From Plicaturopsis crispa FD-325 SS-3 (Eukaryota; Basidiomycota; Agaricomycetes; Amylocorticiales; Amylocorticiaceae), in assembly GCA_000827205.1 (NCBI GenBank), contig KN832560.1, forward strand, positions 1,020,743 to 1,084,742: 64,000 bases of DNA. Direction: 5' to 3'. Below the pieces are notes generated by a model. It was not told the origin of the DNA, made no database searches, and saw only the letters and a program-made list of their open reading frames with translations. Position numbers and translations under genes: made by a program. Positions 45,017 through 56,491 of the stretch are shown here, piece after piece (the stretch's first letter is position 1; each line of letters begins with the position of its first letter).

Positions 45017-47148
45017 ATGGGCTGGTTCACATCCCTTTTCTCGCCAGAGGGATCTACAAACTCGAGACGAGGACAGGCCATGTCGTCGACGCATGAAGCC
45101 TTCTCTCTCCCAACATCCTCGCCCGGCTTCGTGTCACACCCAGACGCTTTCAATCCGGACATGCTGAACAACTTGGAGCCCGATTCTGCCACGAGTGCGT
45201 CGTTCACGTACCCCCCGCAGTCCAGCGGCGCATACAACTACGTGCCCACATCGTAAGCAAAGCCCTATGAAGGTTATCTATGCACTACCAAGCTCACTTC
45301 ATCGCATACCAGTTCTCGCTCAAGACCCTCCTCGTTGTTGCCTTTGCATCACACGTCCGCGTCGCCAACCCATCCATACCCGCCGCTTCCCCAGACGTGG
45401 GCCCGCCTGCGTGCCTGGCTCGCACGCGAATACCCCGAGCTTGGCGATACCCTCAACTACGGCATTCTTCCCCCCGATCTCGCCACCATCGAGATGCAAT
45501 TCGGTTTTTCATTGCCCGCCGTTGTGCGCGAGTCGTATCTCTGCGCGGACGGCCAGGAGGCCGAGTCCGCAGCGGGCTGCTCGGAGGGTCTCTTCTTCGG
45601 TCTAACCCTACTTCCGCTCGAGGACGTGCTGGATGAATGGCGGTTCTGGCGCGAGGTCGACTCGGACCCGGCGACAGGCGCGAACCCCCGGCTACGTGAG
45701 GCAATGCGCTCGATACCACCCGGGTGGGTGCGCGCCGAGTACTCGCAACGGGGGTGGATTCCACTCATCGCAGACCGCGCCGGCAATTACGTCGGCGTCG
45801 ATCTGAACCCGGGTGAAAGTGGTGCGGTCGGGCAGGTTATTGTGTTCGGACGGGACTACGACACGAAAGTTGTGTTGTACAGAGGGGATGGACCGGCTGG
45901 ATGGGCGAAATGGCTGGCGAGTTTCGTGGAGGAGCTCGAGAGCGGTGAGGGCTATGAACTCGGGCAGAACGAAGCCAGCGAGGGTAGCGAAGACGGCGTT
46001 GGATACGAAAGCTATTTCTTCGACGGAAGCGGGCGTGGTTCCGGTGACGGCGGTGGAGAAACAGGACCCGGTGGACTGCGGCTAGCGGGCGAGTACAGAG
46101 GGTGGAGTGTCTTGGATGCGTGGGCAGATCGTAGTATAAGACGCTGGCACGAAGCGGGCGTCATTCCAGATCCCGCGGAAGAGAATGTGGAGGAAAAGGT
46201 AATGCGCGTCTCCATTTCGTATATCTATCATATTGACTCGGTTTACAGAAGAGCCAACTTGGAGGTGTCCTTGACTTTGCTGCTGCGTCCTCTGGCACAG
46301 GCGCAGAAGTGCCTATCCCTCTCCTCGCTGAGGCGTCCGATGCACCGTCGTCTGCGCTCAATAACGTGGCAAATACATCACCACGGCCTCCACCTCCAAC
46401 GATATCTATCACGAAGCCTCCCGCGCCTCTCCCTGTCGATCTTCCTACTCCTCGGGACCTCGTTGCCCTTCCTTCACCGCCGGATTCCACTCGCTCATCT
46501 GACGATTTCGACCGTGATTTAGAGTCGGGAGGTCCCGATCTAGAGCTTGGACGTGGAATGCGGCAACCCCCTCGTGAAGAGGCAGTCGTAAGGCGTTCCA
46601 CCCCTTCAAACGCAGATGCCAGTGGATCCCAGCCCGAGTCTCTTGTCACGCTGACACCGGCTGTGGAATCGTCCTCGCAAACGGCTCCCTCTCGCAACAA
46701 CTTGAGCGACATCACGGACTTGCTATCGGATTCCACAGAAGTGTTGGAGGGCGCTGCGCCTATCACCCCGTCCTCGCCTGCGCCGAGCAAGTCACCAGAA
46801 ACGCCGTCCGTCCCCATTCCGGAACCCGAAGCCGCGCCTGCAGTGACCGAGGAGCCTGTTACAGAGGAGCCGGAATCAGAAACAGCGGCGGACACCACAA
46901 TTCGGCTCATCGGTGGAGGGGGCGTCGTGGGGACCGCTCAAGAGGACGAGGATGAGACAGCGGAAGACGCTGAGCCCGACGCCGCCTCGGAGGTGACATC
47001 CGTCAAGTCCTCCGACTCGGTACAAAAGACAGGAAAACACGAAAAGAAGAAGAGCATCTCATCCGGCATAAAAAAGCTGGGCAAGATGGGTGGCGGAAAG
47101 CGGAAAAAGGACTCTGTTAGTAGTTTGAAGGACGCGACGGCGGCTTGA
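45017..47148 (+). CDS. KNR4: KNR4/SMI1 cell-wall assembly regulator
   Basis: Exon 1 (45017-45252) encodes MGWFTSLFSPEGSTNSRRGQ. It joins in phase to an exon from 45313 and, after an intron near 46200-46250, to the C-terminal exon. The SMI1/KNR4 domain is clear: TWARLRAWLAREYPELGDTL; YGILPPDLATIEMQFGFSLP; SEGLFFGLTLLPLEDVLDEW; GWIPLIADRAGNYVGVDLNP; GQVIVFGRDYDTKVVLYRGD. The last 250 residues are disordered, rich in Ser, Pro and acidic residues, and end with a basic tail (KKLGKMGGGKRKKD). Knr4 links the cell-wall integrity (Slt2 MAP kinase) and calcineurin pathways to glucan synthesis in yeasts. Confidence 0.9.
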
Positions 47149-47459
47149 TGGTTAGGAGGGTTTTGCTATCATTCCCTTTTCTCTCCTTGTCACCTAACGC
47201 TATTCATTTTGGTCTGCTGGATCGAACTTTTTACATATCTTTACATCTCGTTTCCCCCATTATTGCAAAGCAATCCCCCCGCGTCGCTGGTTAATCGTCC
47301 TACATGTTCTGGCATCATACTGTCCGTCGCTTCTCTACACCTATTTCATCGTATTTCATGTACCTCTGCATTCTTTTCTGTTATACCCGATAATCACAAC
47401 GCGCCATCCATGCTATTAGTGTGCTGTCTACAGCCTGTCCGCGAATAAGTAAGAGGGCA

Positions 47460-48298
47460 AGGCAAGTGTGATTATCGAGTCTGCGTGGCGTCCATCCGGC
47501 GGATCCGGCGGACGCGCCGGATTTTCGTTCAGGACCTTCAGGAGAACGCCTCAACGCCTGAGTGCTCTCAGAAACGTTCAGGAAACTGCTTAGATTCATC
47601 TCTCCCAGCTCGACCTGAATGTTCCCGTGCTGCTATATGCAGCTCCGAGTCGATCCTTGAGGACACCGGACTTTTCACGAGGGCCTGATATCTACCGTTC
47701 AACGGATCCTCCAACGTGAAGGTACCATGCAATTGCCATGCAACCTTGCATTTCCTCGGGCTACCTTGACCTGAAGGTGACTACTATAGTCTATTACACT
47801 CAATTTATTATTAGTATTCAAAAGCCCTTCATGTTTCCGAATTTCATACGCGTCGCGCGCGAGACGCGGCCAGTCGCGTCCTGGTCGCGTCCATCGTGCG
47901 ACATCAAGCTTAGCGTCCGACTCGTCGAACCGTAGGTCCTCGGGGCTACGGCCTACACAATGCCTACTTGAGGGAACGTGTCATTGTAAAGGCGAACATT
48001 ACACTATGAGCTCAGGAAGCTGCGGGAGTGTTCATCTCAAAGACTTGAAGGATCGGACTCGCAATAGGTTTGGCTGAGCTAGATTTTCTTGGACAGAATG
48101 GATTCGTGCTCATGAAGGACTTAAGAGAAATTTTAGCCTCAAGAATATGTGCTGGAAGGCCTGCAGGTACGGGTAAAATGAGACAATCGATACAACGTTC
48201 TCCTGGAGGTCCTGAAGGTCAAAGCAAATTCATCGTGTCGCCGGATCCGCCGGATCCGCCGGATGGGAACCACGCAGACGCGATGTTCTCAGGCAAGT
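47460..48298. mobile_element. MITE with 45-bp terminal inverted repeats and 8-bp target duplication
   Basis: The direct repeat aggcaagt at 47460-47467 and 48291-48298 flanks an 823-bp element (47468-48290). Its ends are inverted repeats: left gtgattatcgagtctgcgtg..., right (complement) gagaacatcgcgtctgcgtg..., 38 of the first 45 bases matching, including the shared catccggcggatccggcgga. The similarity resumes further in at aggaccttcaggagaacg. No long reading frame lies inside, so it is non-autonomous. The 8-bp duplication fits the hAT superfamily. The terminal sequence differs from the two elements in the F-box gene, so it is a second family. Confidence 0.8.
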
Positions 48299-48511
48299 AC
48301 TGGTGCTGCCCCAGTCGAAAGCCCCTGAGTGGGAATAGCTGGACGCTCTGAAAGCGGAATGCAAGTTGATCAACGTCCTTGACCTCAAGCTCACCTTTTC
48401 TTGTCTCTCTCCTCTCTCGTCGCCGCTGTCGTTATCCTGGACCCACCAGTCGCAGTCTTAACTGGCTGCTCTTTCTTGGCTGCCGGCATAGGCTCCTAAA
48501 CCTAAGGCAAT

Positions 48512-51500
48512 ATGGCGTCGACGTCGCTCAGCTTAGAGCATATCACCGACGCTCTCGCAGCCTCGCCAGACGGCGGCGCGACACTCGACCTTACCCACAA
48601 GAACCTCACAGATGTAGGCGAGTCGGGCGCGGAGGAGCTTGCGACGATTGGTCGGGAAAACCTCGTCGAGGACGAGAGTTCTGTTCTCCGGTACGTGTCG
48701 CGAAACTAGCATGTATACTCCGAGTTGACGCAAACTGTACAGAATCGCGTTAGGGTATAACCGACTCGCGACATTGCCTATGGCTTTCGCGTTGCTGTCG
48801 CGACTCCGATATCTCAACTTGAAGAACAATAGTTTCTCTGTGTTCCCCGACGTGGTATGTGCTTTCAACCACGACGACGGAACCATGTTTAACTGAACAA
48901 CTCGTTTTCTTGAAGCTGACCGTCATGAACAATTTGGAGATATTAGACATCAGTCGAAACAAGATAAAGCGACTTCCCTCTCAACCAGGCTCCCTTATTA
49001 ACCTTCGAGTGCGTGTCTCCTTGATTGACGTGTATATACAATGTTCATCCGTATACAGGTGTTTTCCATTTCACGGAATAAACTGACGAAGTTACCTGCC
49101 TATATTGCTGATTTCCGACACCTGAACATTCTCAAAGCGGATCACAACCCCCTTGAATGGCCCCCGAAATCTGTGATGGAACCGCCGACCGGCGGTGAGG
49201 ATCCACAGGAAATGAAGCAGTGGATCCGCTCCGTGCAGAAATGGATGCGTGAGGGTACTGCGACTCGTAAAGCAAGCGACGACTCGGTTGTCGAGAGAGA
49301 TGGCGAGAGCGTTGCGTGAGTCTGCTAGGACACGCTCGCCACTTTATACTGACCCGCTAGTCCTAGTGACGAGAGCTATGGCTCGTGGTCACGATTGGCC
49401 GTCAACGAAAGCGAATTCGATGCTGGGCTTACACCCCATGCACGATCATTTTCCATAGACTCGGACGTATCTTTGTATTCCGATTTGGATCGTGCGGTAG
49501 CATCCCAGCTCCCTTCTTCGTCTGATTCCTCCAGACTTGACCGACCTCCCGCATTACACCTTGGGTCTCTTCCCTCGTTCACCCCGTCCCACTCGCCTCC
49601 TCGCTCACCTGATAGCTATCTCCCAACACCAGACGAATCTGTCTCGTCAACTGATGAAGAAGCTACTGCCGACCTCACCAGCGCCCAAATGCGAGAGCAT
49701 ATACGGAATGCGTCGTATGTTGCTGGGCTCCACGGGCCTGATAACCGTCTTCTCGGGAAGAAAAGTCTCCCTGATCTTCGGACAGCCAGGATGAACTTCA
49801 ACGTACGCCAGAGGCCTCCCGAGATGCCTGCCCGACCCCGACCCTCGGTGCCAGAGTTGCCCAGCGTCGCCATCAAGGCCCTGGACGAATTCTCTATACC
49901 TTCCCCCTCTTCGCAGCGGCAGGATTCTGGTTCATCCGAAGGACGATCTCCACATCCTCCCGTCAAGCCTTTTTCGCAAGAGCCCGCTGCCGTATCTCCT
50001 ACCGCGACAGACCGCCCTGTTCCGCCAATGGATGTGGAGCGTAACTCCTACTTCAAACGACTGTCTGCACTTCCACATAACGCCGTCGCCAAGACCCTCC
50101 CGAAATCTTTGCTATGCCTCGTCGAGACTGCGCGGAGCATCCTGTTTGCACTCACGCAGGTCTATCAGTCGCTCCAGCACTATACGATATACGCCATCGA
50201 TGATCGGTTATCTTCCGTTCTCCGGAAGGTCCTCGATCCTGCTAGCCAGTATATGCTACAGCTTATCCACACGCTGGATAAGTTCGACACCATGAGTTGG
50301 AAGATGCTTCCACCGCCTGCGATATGCCGGGGCGTGATAGAAAGCTGTAGAGACACAGTGTCTGTCTTTGGGAAAGCTGTCGGGGTGTTGACTTTGCAGT
50401 TGAAGGTCTTGGCCACACATGACGATGTGCGATACTTACGGCAGATGATCCTCATCCTTTACGGTGCCATAGCAGAGATATCCTATGCATGGCAGGCAAT
50501 GGCTCCGCACATGGAGGCTGTCCAGCCATTGTTGCGTGAGCGCCGTCGGCCACCTTTTGCGAAGTCAGCTGCGGCATCATCGCCGACGCGAACACCAATT
50601 CCAGCGAGCGTCAGCAACCCGGAATCAGTCGCAGTCACCGTACAGTCGCCGCTATCTCCATCCACATCGTCACCAGTCCCAGGATTGCGGGCGCGTGGTA
50701 GCCAACCTTCCGTTCGCACGCACACGGCGCGCAGGCATGCAGGGTCGTTCAGCTCGAAGGACGTGGAGATCGGGAAGAAATTACCGTCGTTTGACCTTGT
50801 GCCCCCTTTTGCGTTCGGCGGCGTAGGGAGTCTGAGGGGCACTCTACGGCAGGCGACATCGCCTACACCGTCTACGTCGTCCTTTGGAGTTGGCCGCTCG
50901 CAGCCCATGGCGATGTCACCGTCGGGGTCTAGTGCAGTGAGCGCTCGGGCCATACTACCTTGGTCTCAGCATTCGCGGCAGGATTCGCAAGCATCGCTTG
51001 CTGGCTCGTCAGCATCGTCCTCACCTTCGTTACCGCGACCACCGCTCCTTGAGCTCCCTCCCAACTCGAAGACGCTCGTCGATAAGGAAGCACTCGATGC
51101 CATGAAGCTTGCTGTCGAGGCAGCACCCGCAGTTTGGGCGATGATGGACGACATCCTGAGCGATACGCCGGACATGAATGGCGACGTCCAGGAGAGCCTA
51201 GAGAGAGCGAAGACCGTAACAGAGCGACTAGCAGATAACATACGTGCAGTGCAGCAGGGGGATCCAGCGGCTGATAGAAAGACCCTACGTGAGGATGCAC
51301 ACGTGTTCGTGAAGGTAAATAGACCATACCTGCTCCCTGCTGTGCCCTATAAGCATGTACTGACGCCTCGTGTTCGCCCAGACCGTCGTCCAGCTGTCCA
51401 ACATTATCAAGACGTATGGTGGCACGCATGCCGTTTCGTCTGTCCTGCGCAGCAAGATGGTGAAGCTCACGAACTCGACGGAGGAGTTTGTCATCCTTCT

Positions 51501-51798
51501 GCACGTTTCGTCATTCTCGCCGTCCTCCACTCCTCGTCCATACTCGCCCATGCTCCTGCCCAATCCCTCCACTTCACAAATGGGGCATGCGGGTATGCAG
51601 ACCGCACCGGATGACGGTCGATTGGGTACTAACCTGTCGAGAAGCCGGAGCGCTCAGCCGTCTGCCAGCTCCAAACTTTCGACACCACTATCACGGGATG
51701 GGCCTAGGAGTGCGCAGCCGTCACAGTCGTTCAAAATAAACGGCCAACATCGACAGGGAGGGGGTTCGAGCACACATCTGGCCGTAGAAGCCGGCTGA
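48512..51798 (+). CDS. SOG2: SOG2-like leucine-rich repeat protein of the RAM signalling network
   Basis: A multi-exon gene starting MASTSLSLEHITDALAASPD. The N-terminal leucine-rich repeats are LGYNRLATLPMAFALLSRLR; LNLKNNSFSVFPD; LEILDISRNKIKRLPSQPGS; and ISRNKLTKLPAYIADFRHLN. Ser/Pro-rich sequence and the conserved SOG2 domain follow (LLCLVETARSILFALTQVYQ; ASQYMLQLIHTLDKFDTMSW; LAVEAAPAVWAMMDDILSDT). The last exon begins TVVQLSNIIKTYGGTHAVSS after an in-phase intron. Sog2 works with the Cbk1/Orb6 NDR kinase and Mob2 in the RAM/MOR pathway for polarised growth and septation. Confidence 0.9.
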
Positions 51799-52066
51799 TA
51801 CTGTATATATTTCATACGTCTTGTTTTTGTTTCATCGTCTCACTTTCTTTTTCTGCTTGGGAAATTAGCTACACCCGTCTATATTATACGTAGTATGTAT
51901 TGCTTTCGACATCAATGACACAGTGCACGATATTCATGATCTAGTGACCGGGGAGACGGTGTTAAGCAAGGCCCGATGATCTTCAAACGCTTTGTATACA
52001 TTGCATTGGGGTCGAATAAAACCGGTGGGAGTACAACAGACGGGCTGTGAAGCTAGTTGAGGATCC

Positions 52067-54272
52067 TCAAATGGTTCCCAAGTTCTCCCGGACTTTGAAG
52101 TCGCAGCCTGTCTTCGCCTTCACTTCCTCGACAGTGACGCCCTCTGCCACCTCGATCAGTTCGAGCTCGCCTTTTGCACGGTCGACATCAAACACCGCGA
52201 GCTCGGTGATGATTTGGCTGACCGTCCGCGCGCCTGTCAGCGGGAGTCCGCACTTGGCCAGGATCTTCGGGGAGCCGTCTTTGGCGGTGTGCTCCATGAC
52301 CACGATGACCTTCGTTTTATCCGGGTTGGAGACGAGGTCCATTGCGCCGCCGATACCTTGGGAATGGGATTTGCAGGCGTGAGTCTTATGCAAAATATGC
52401 ACAGTTGGAAGCAGGCTTACCTTTGACCAGCTTTCCGGGAATCATGAAGTTGGCAATGTCGCCGGCTTGGGATACCTGCATGGCCTATAATAGTAATGAC
52501 TTGTGAGGCTAGTACAGAAGACTTCAAACACCAAGATAGCGTACACCGAGGATGGCAACATCAATATGGCCACCACGAATCATGGCGAAAGATTCGCTAG
52601 AATCTGCGCGTCTTGTAAGCAAAAAAACAACGAAGACTAGGCAGGACAGCGTACCAAACACGGACGCGCCAGGTAGTAATGTCACAGTTTCTTTCCCGGC
52701 GTTGATGATATCGCTACACTCTGAACGTCAATCACAAGTAGTGCCCAAGAGCCAGGGATACACTGACGCATCGAGTTGCTCCTTCGTCGGATACGGACCC
52801 ATCCCCAGGATACCGTTCTCGCTCTGCAGCCATACCTTCACGCCCGGCTGCAGGAACTCGGGCACCAGCGTCGGCATACCGATCCCAAGGTTGACGTGGA
52901 ACCCGTCTTTGAGCTCCTTGGCCGCGCGCGCGGCGATGCGTCGGCGCTGCTCCTGGGCTTTGGCCTTCTCGGGAGAGGGGCCGGTAGAGCCGGCGGCGGC
53001 GGGGGTCTCCTCGGGGGAGGGCGCAAGGGTAACGAATTCGATTTGTTTCGGGGAAGTGGCGGGGACGATGCGGTCGACGTATATACCGGGGACATGGATG
53101 GCGTTGGGTGACAGCGAGCCGACGGGCACAATTTCTTCCGCCTGTGTGCATGTATCTGTCAGAGTCGAAGAACGTCGGAGGATATGTAGGACTGACCTCG
53201 ACGATGGTGAGTTTTGCGTTCTTCGCCATGACCGTGCTAAAGTTGTTTGAGGTGTACCTGCATGACTACGGTCAAGTGACCTACCCCTGCACTCCTGCCG
53301 ATGGAGCTCACCGGAATACGAGGTTGCCCACCTCATCTGCCTTCCACGCGCGCACGAACGCGACATCGCCGGCGAGGGCGGTCTCCATCACATACCGTCT
53401 CCCATTCCACTCGCGCGCCTCCTTCTTGATGCCCTCTATCAGGACGCCCGCGCTCATGCCGCCGGGCTTATACCTGATCGGGATCAAACCCTCCTCGACG
53501 GCGGTCGATGATCCAGTCGGCGTATAGAAGGCAGGGATACCTGCAGCATGGGAGCGAAGGCGCTCTATGAGTGTCCCTTGAGGAACAAGCTCCAGGGAAA
53601 TTTGGCCGCTGAGGTAGAGGGCCTCGAATGCTTTATTCCTGTAGATCTGCCTTAGTATGCGTGTACGACTATCGCTATTATTGGAATCCCCGTACCCTCC
53701 TGGATAAGATGCGATAATCTTGTCCAACTGCTTTGAGTTAAGCAGCTTGCCTGCGCCTGGGTAAATGCACCGTGCTAGAGAGAATATACACGGACGTACC
53801 AAGGCCAGAGTCGCCTGCACCGGCATTGTTGGAAACAGCCGTCAGATTATTGACGGTGTCACTTCGCTTTGCTAGTGCACCCAATAGTGTGTCTGCAGGA
53901 CGCTGGCGATCAGCATCCTCGCAAACGCTGACCGTGACTTCCGCCACCGCCCCGCATCGTTCTCACCTGGAATCCCGCCCAAACCGAAACCTGCAAGCCC
54001 CCGTCCATCAGGATATGCATGGGCACAAAAGATCGCGCATAGGACTCACCAGCACACAGCAGAGTCATGCCGGACTTGACATCCTCGACAGCCTCGTCGG
54101 CCGAGTCCCATACCTTCCGCTTTTTGGGGACAGCGTCTGCGGCGGTGGGCGTGCTATACGCTCTCCGCCTGTTCGACTGCGATCCTATGGCATATTTGGA
54201 GCCGTTCAAACGGAGCGCGAGAGTGCGCGTCGGGCCAAAGGCGAGAGTGTGCACTCGCGCGGTCAGGATCAT
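52067..54272 (-). CDS. Succinyl-CoA:3-ketoacid CoA transferase, copy B
   Basis: The start is [20 protein letters not shown]...RRRAYSTP, a likely mitochondrial targeting peptide. Spliced coding sequence includes [79 protein letters not shown] and the active-site [12 protein letters not shown] with its Glu intact. The C-terminus ends [17 protein letters not shown]. At first sight the frame looks broken near 53.9 kb, but two introns around the small FGLGGIP exon keep it open. Intron positions around this exon and after the next GG match copy A, which shows the two are paralogs. Copy B has at least one extra intron (after PTKEQLDA). It runs opposite to copy A. Confidence 0.92.
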
Positions 54273-54639
54273 GGCGGTCGTCGCTCAGGTTTTGTGCGAC
54301 TAAGTCGGCTGCCTATAAGCACGCTTGATAGGATTGAACACCCCCGGTCCTGCGCACTCGAAAGACATTTATAGTGTAGCAGAGCACACACGGCCGACCA
54401 CACGCAAAGGTCACGAGTAAAGATAGTAAATGACAGCGCCGGCAGCGCACCCGGTCTCCGGGAAGGAAGGAAGCTGGGGTGTGGTCCCTACTATTAGAGA
54501 CAACCAGACAGCGTAGTGTCGGGATTGAAGCAGAATTATACGTGAATGCTATGCCCATAAGGACATGGGGACGACGAAAAAATTTAAAAAAATGAACAAT
54601 TGGCATAGTAGTACACTTCTCCATTGCTTCTCCACCTAT
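54273..54639. other. Intergenic region
   Basis: These 367 bases lie between the copy B start and the twinfilin stop, both on the minus strand. No supported exon is seen. Confidence 0.4.
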
Positions 54640-55964
54640 CTACTTCCGCCTCGCTGGCCCCTTCGGTCTCGCGAACAGTTTCTTGTCTTCATCAATACCT
54701 GTGGGCGTCCCTGCTGTGCTCGAGCTTCCGAGGAAACCAGTCCGTGCCGACTTGTTTAGGCCTAGCTCCGCCGCGAGGAACGCGTCGTCGAGCTCCGTCG
54801 GGTCCGACGTCTCGATCTTGCGCGAGGCGAGGGGGGACGGCGAGGACGCAAGGAGAGTTTTAGCGGACTGGAAGACCGAGGAGGAGCCGGACGAGTAGAC
54901 CATGCGGTACTTGATGGGCGAAGAGGACGGGCATGAATATATAAAGACTGTTTGGAATTAGTTCTGATGCTAGCGGCAGGGAAGACGCAATTGAGACATA
55001 CCAATCTCGCGGCGGGGTGGAGATGTGTGGCTTTGGGGCCACGCGAAGAACGCAAAGGCTGCGATAGAATGAGCTTGCATTTGACGAATGAAATTGAGCC
55101 ATACGCACAAGGTTCCGACTGTGGCAGCGCTGCGCCCAGTCCATCCACCGAGACGTCAGATACACTACCCAGAACCAAGGTCTCGTTCGCAATACTCTGG
55201 CGAGGATTAGCCAAGTAGCCAGGGTCGGCGTTGAGGAAACTTACGATCACGACTAATTGACTGCCCTCGCCGTCGCCCAAGGCCTTGACGGCTTCCTCGA
55301 CATCTTGCGACCAATTCAGGCCGACGCCCGTGCCTAGGTGATTTTGGCGCGCGCGGCTTCCCTCGTAGCCCCCGCCGTCCGCGCGTTCGGCTGCCTTTAT
55401 GTCGGCCATCTCCTTCTCGCGCGCACTGAGCGGTTTGGGCGCGGCTATGTGGGCGCGATGGCTCGCGTATGCCTCTGGCGTGAGGTCGGCTTTCGAGGTT
55501 GCGAACAGGGAGTCGGTGAAGTTGTTCGAGCCCAGCGATTTCATCAGAGAATTACGCGAAGCGGCGTATAGCATCTACGATAATTTCGTTCAGATCAGCT
55601 AGAGAGCATTGGTATAGCACACGCACCTTGTCTCTGACTTTAGCTGAATCTGGTACGTAGTACACGGCAAGCCATTCGGTAGGTGGCTCGTCCAGCCTGA
55701 CAAGCACGTACGACGGCACATTGTCCTCGAGGATGTCCTGCAGCCTGTTCAGATCGTGCACAAGCGATCCGGATACGGGCTCTGACACGTCGTATACGAG
55801 AGATTCTGTGCGATTGGATGAGATCGACGCGTCAGAGATGGCATAAGGAGATAGAGACCGTTGCGGATGGAGACCTTGAGGAATCGCACGTCTTTCGAGG
55901 CGACTGCTGCACCAAATTTCTCCGATAGCTCGGGGGAGACACCGATACCGGACGTTGCAGACAT
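54640..55964 (-). CDS. TWF1: Twinfilin, two-ADF-H-domain actin-monomer binding protein
   Basis: The start is MSATSGIGVSPELSEKFGAA, opening the first ADF-homology domain (DVRFLKVSIRNESLVYDVSE; YVLVRLDEPPTEWLAVYYVP; MLYAASRNSLMKSLGSNNFT). Then come the linker KPLSAREKEMADIKAAE and a second ADF-H domain (GVGLNWSQDVEEAVKALGDG; ending in PIKYRMVYSSGSSSVFQSAK). The C-terminal tail DEDKKLFARPKGPARRK matches the family's basic capping-protein-binding tail. Twinfilin sequesters ADP-actin and caps filament ends in the cytoplasm. It is divergent from the VAC1 homologue. Confidence 0.9.
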
Positions 55965-56491
55965 TTATCACCAATGTCTCGAGCAATAGGATCTGAGTCT
56001 GTAGGATATGCAGCAGGAAGCAAGAGTGAAACTCGGGCCACGGCCGTGCGCGCTTACATACAAGTAGCCGCCTTGAAGCTTGCAGTTAACCACATCAAGC
56101 TGCGGTTTCACACTCGGTTTACACAGGCCTCGCCATCTTTTCTACGGTCGACTCACTGCTCGAGGACGACGCTTGTGAGCTGTGCCAAGCACCGGGGCCC
56201 TACGATTTATCTGCACTCAGACTCGGCGCAGCGTTGTAATACCCGACTTTCCATTGCGGGTTTTGCTTCCGTGGAGTGCTACGACTGCACCTACGAATAT
56301 TGGACATCCAGTGTGCACCAGCCGGGAATTGGGCTAGACGATGTCATCCCCACCGCCGGCACATGTGCCGTACCAGGCTTACAAGGTGTGTCACATCTAC
56401 GCCAGAATTTAGCTGGTATTGACGAGGCATCTTTCCCTGGCAGTCAAAGAGACATTCGCGTACGCCCTCGAATCAATTCCTGGTGCCCAAT
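55965..56491. promoter_or_regulatory. Shared divergent intergenic region
   Basis: These 527 bases separate the twinfilin and Vac1 homologue starts. Open stretches on the plus strand here lack domain support. It probably holds both promoters. Confidence 0.4.

Noticed and set aside
45453-46910. Long antisense frames opposite KNR4
   Set aside because: Arg/Pro/Ser-rich shadows of a GC-rich gene; the sense strand has the SMI1 domain and consistent introns.
52067-54272. CoA transferase copy B as a pseudogene because the frame appears interrupted near 53.9-54.0 kb
   Set aside because: Two GT-AG introns around a small exon restore a continuous, conserved sequence, at the same positions as in copy A.
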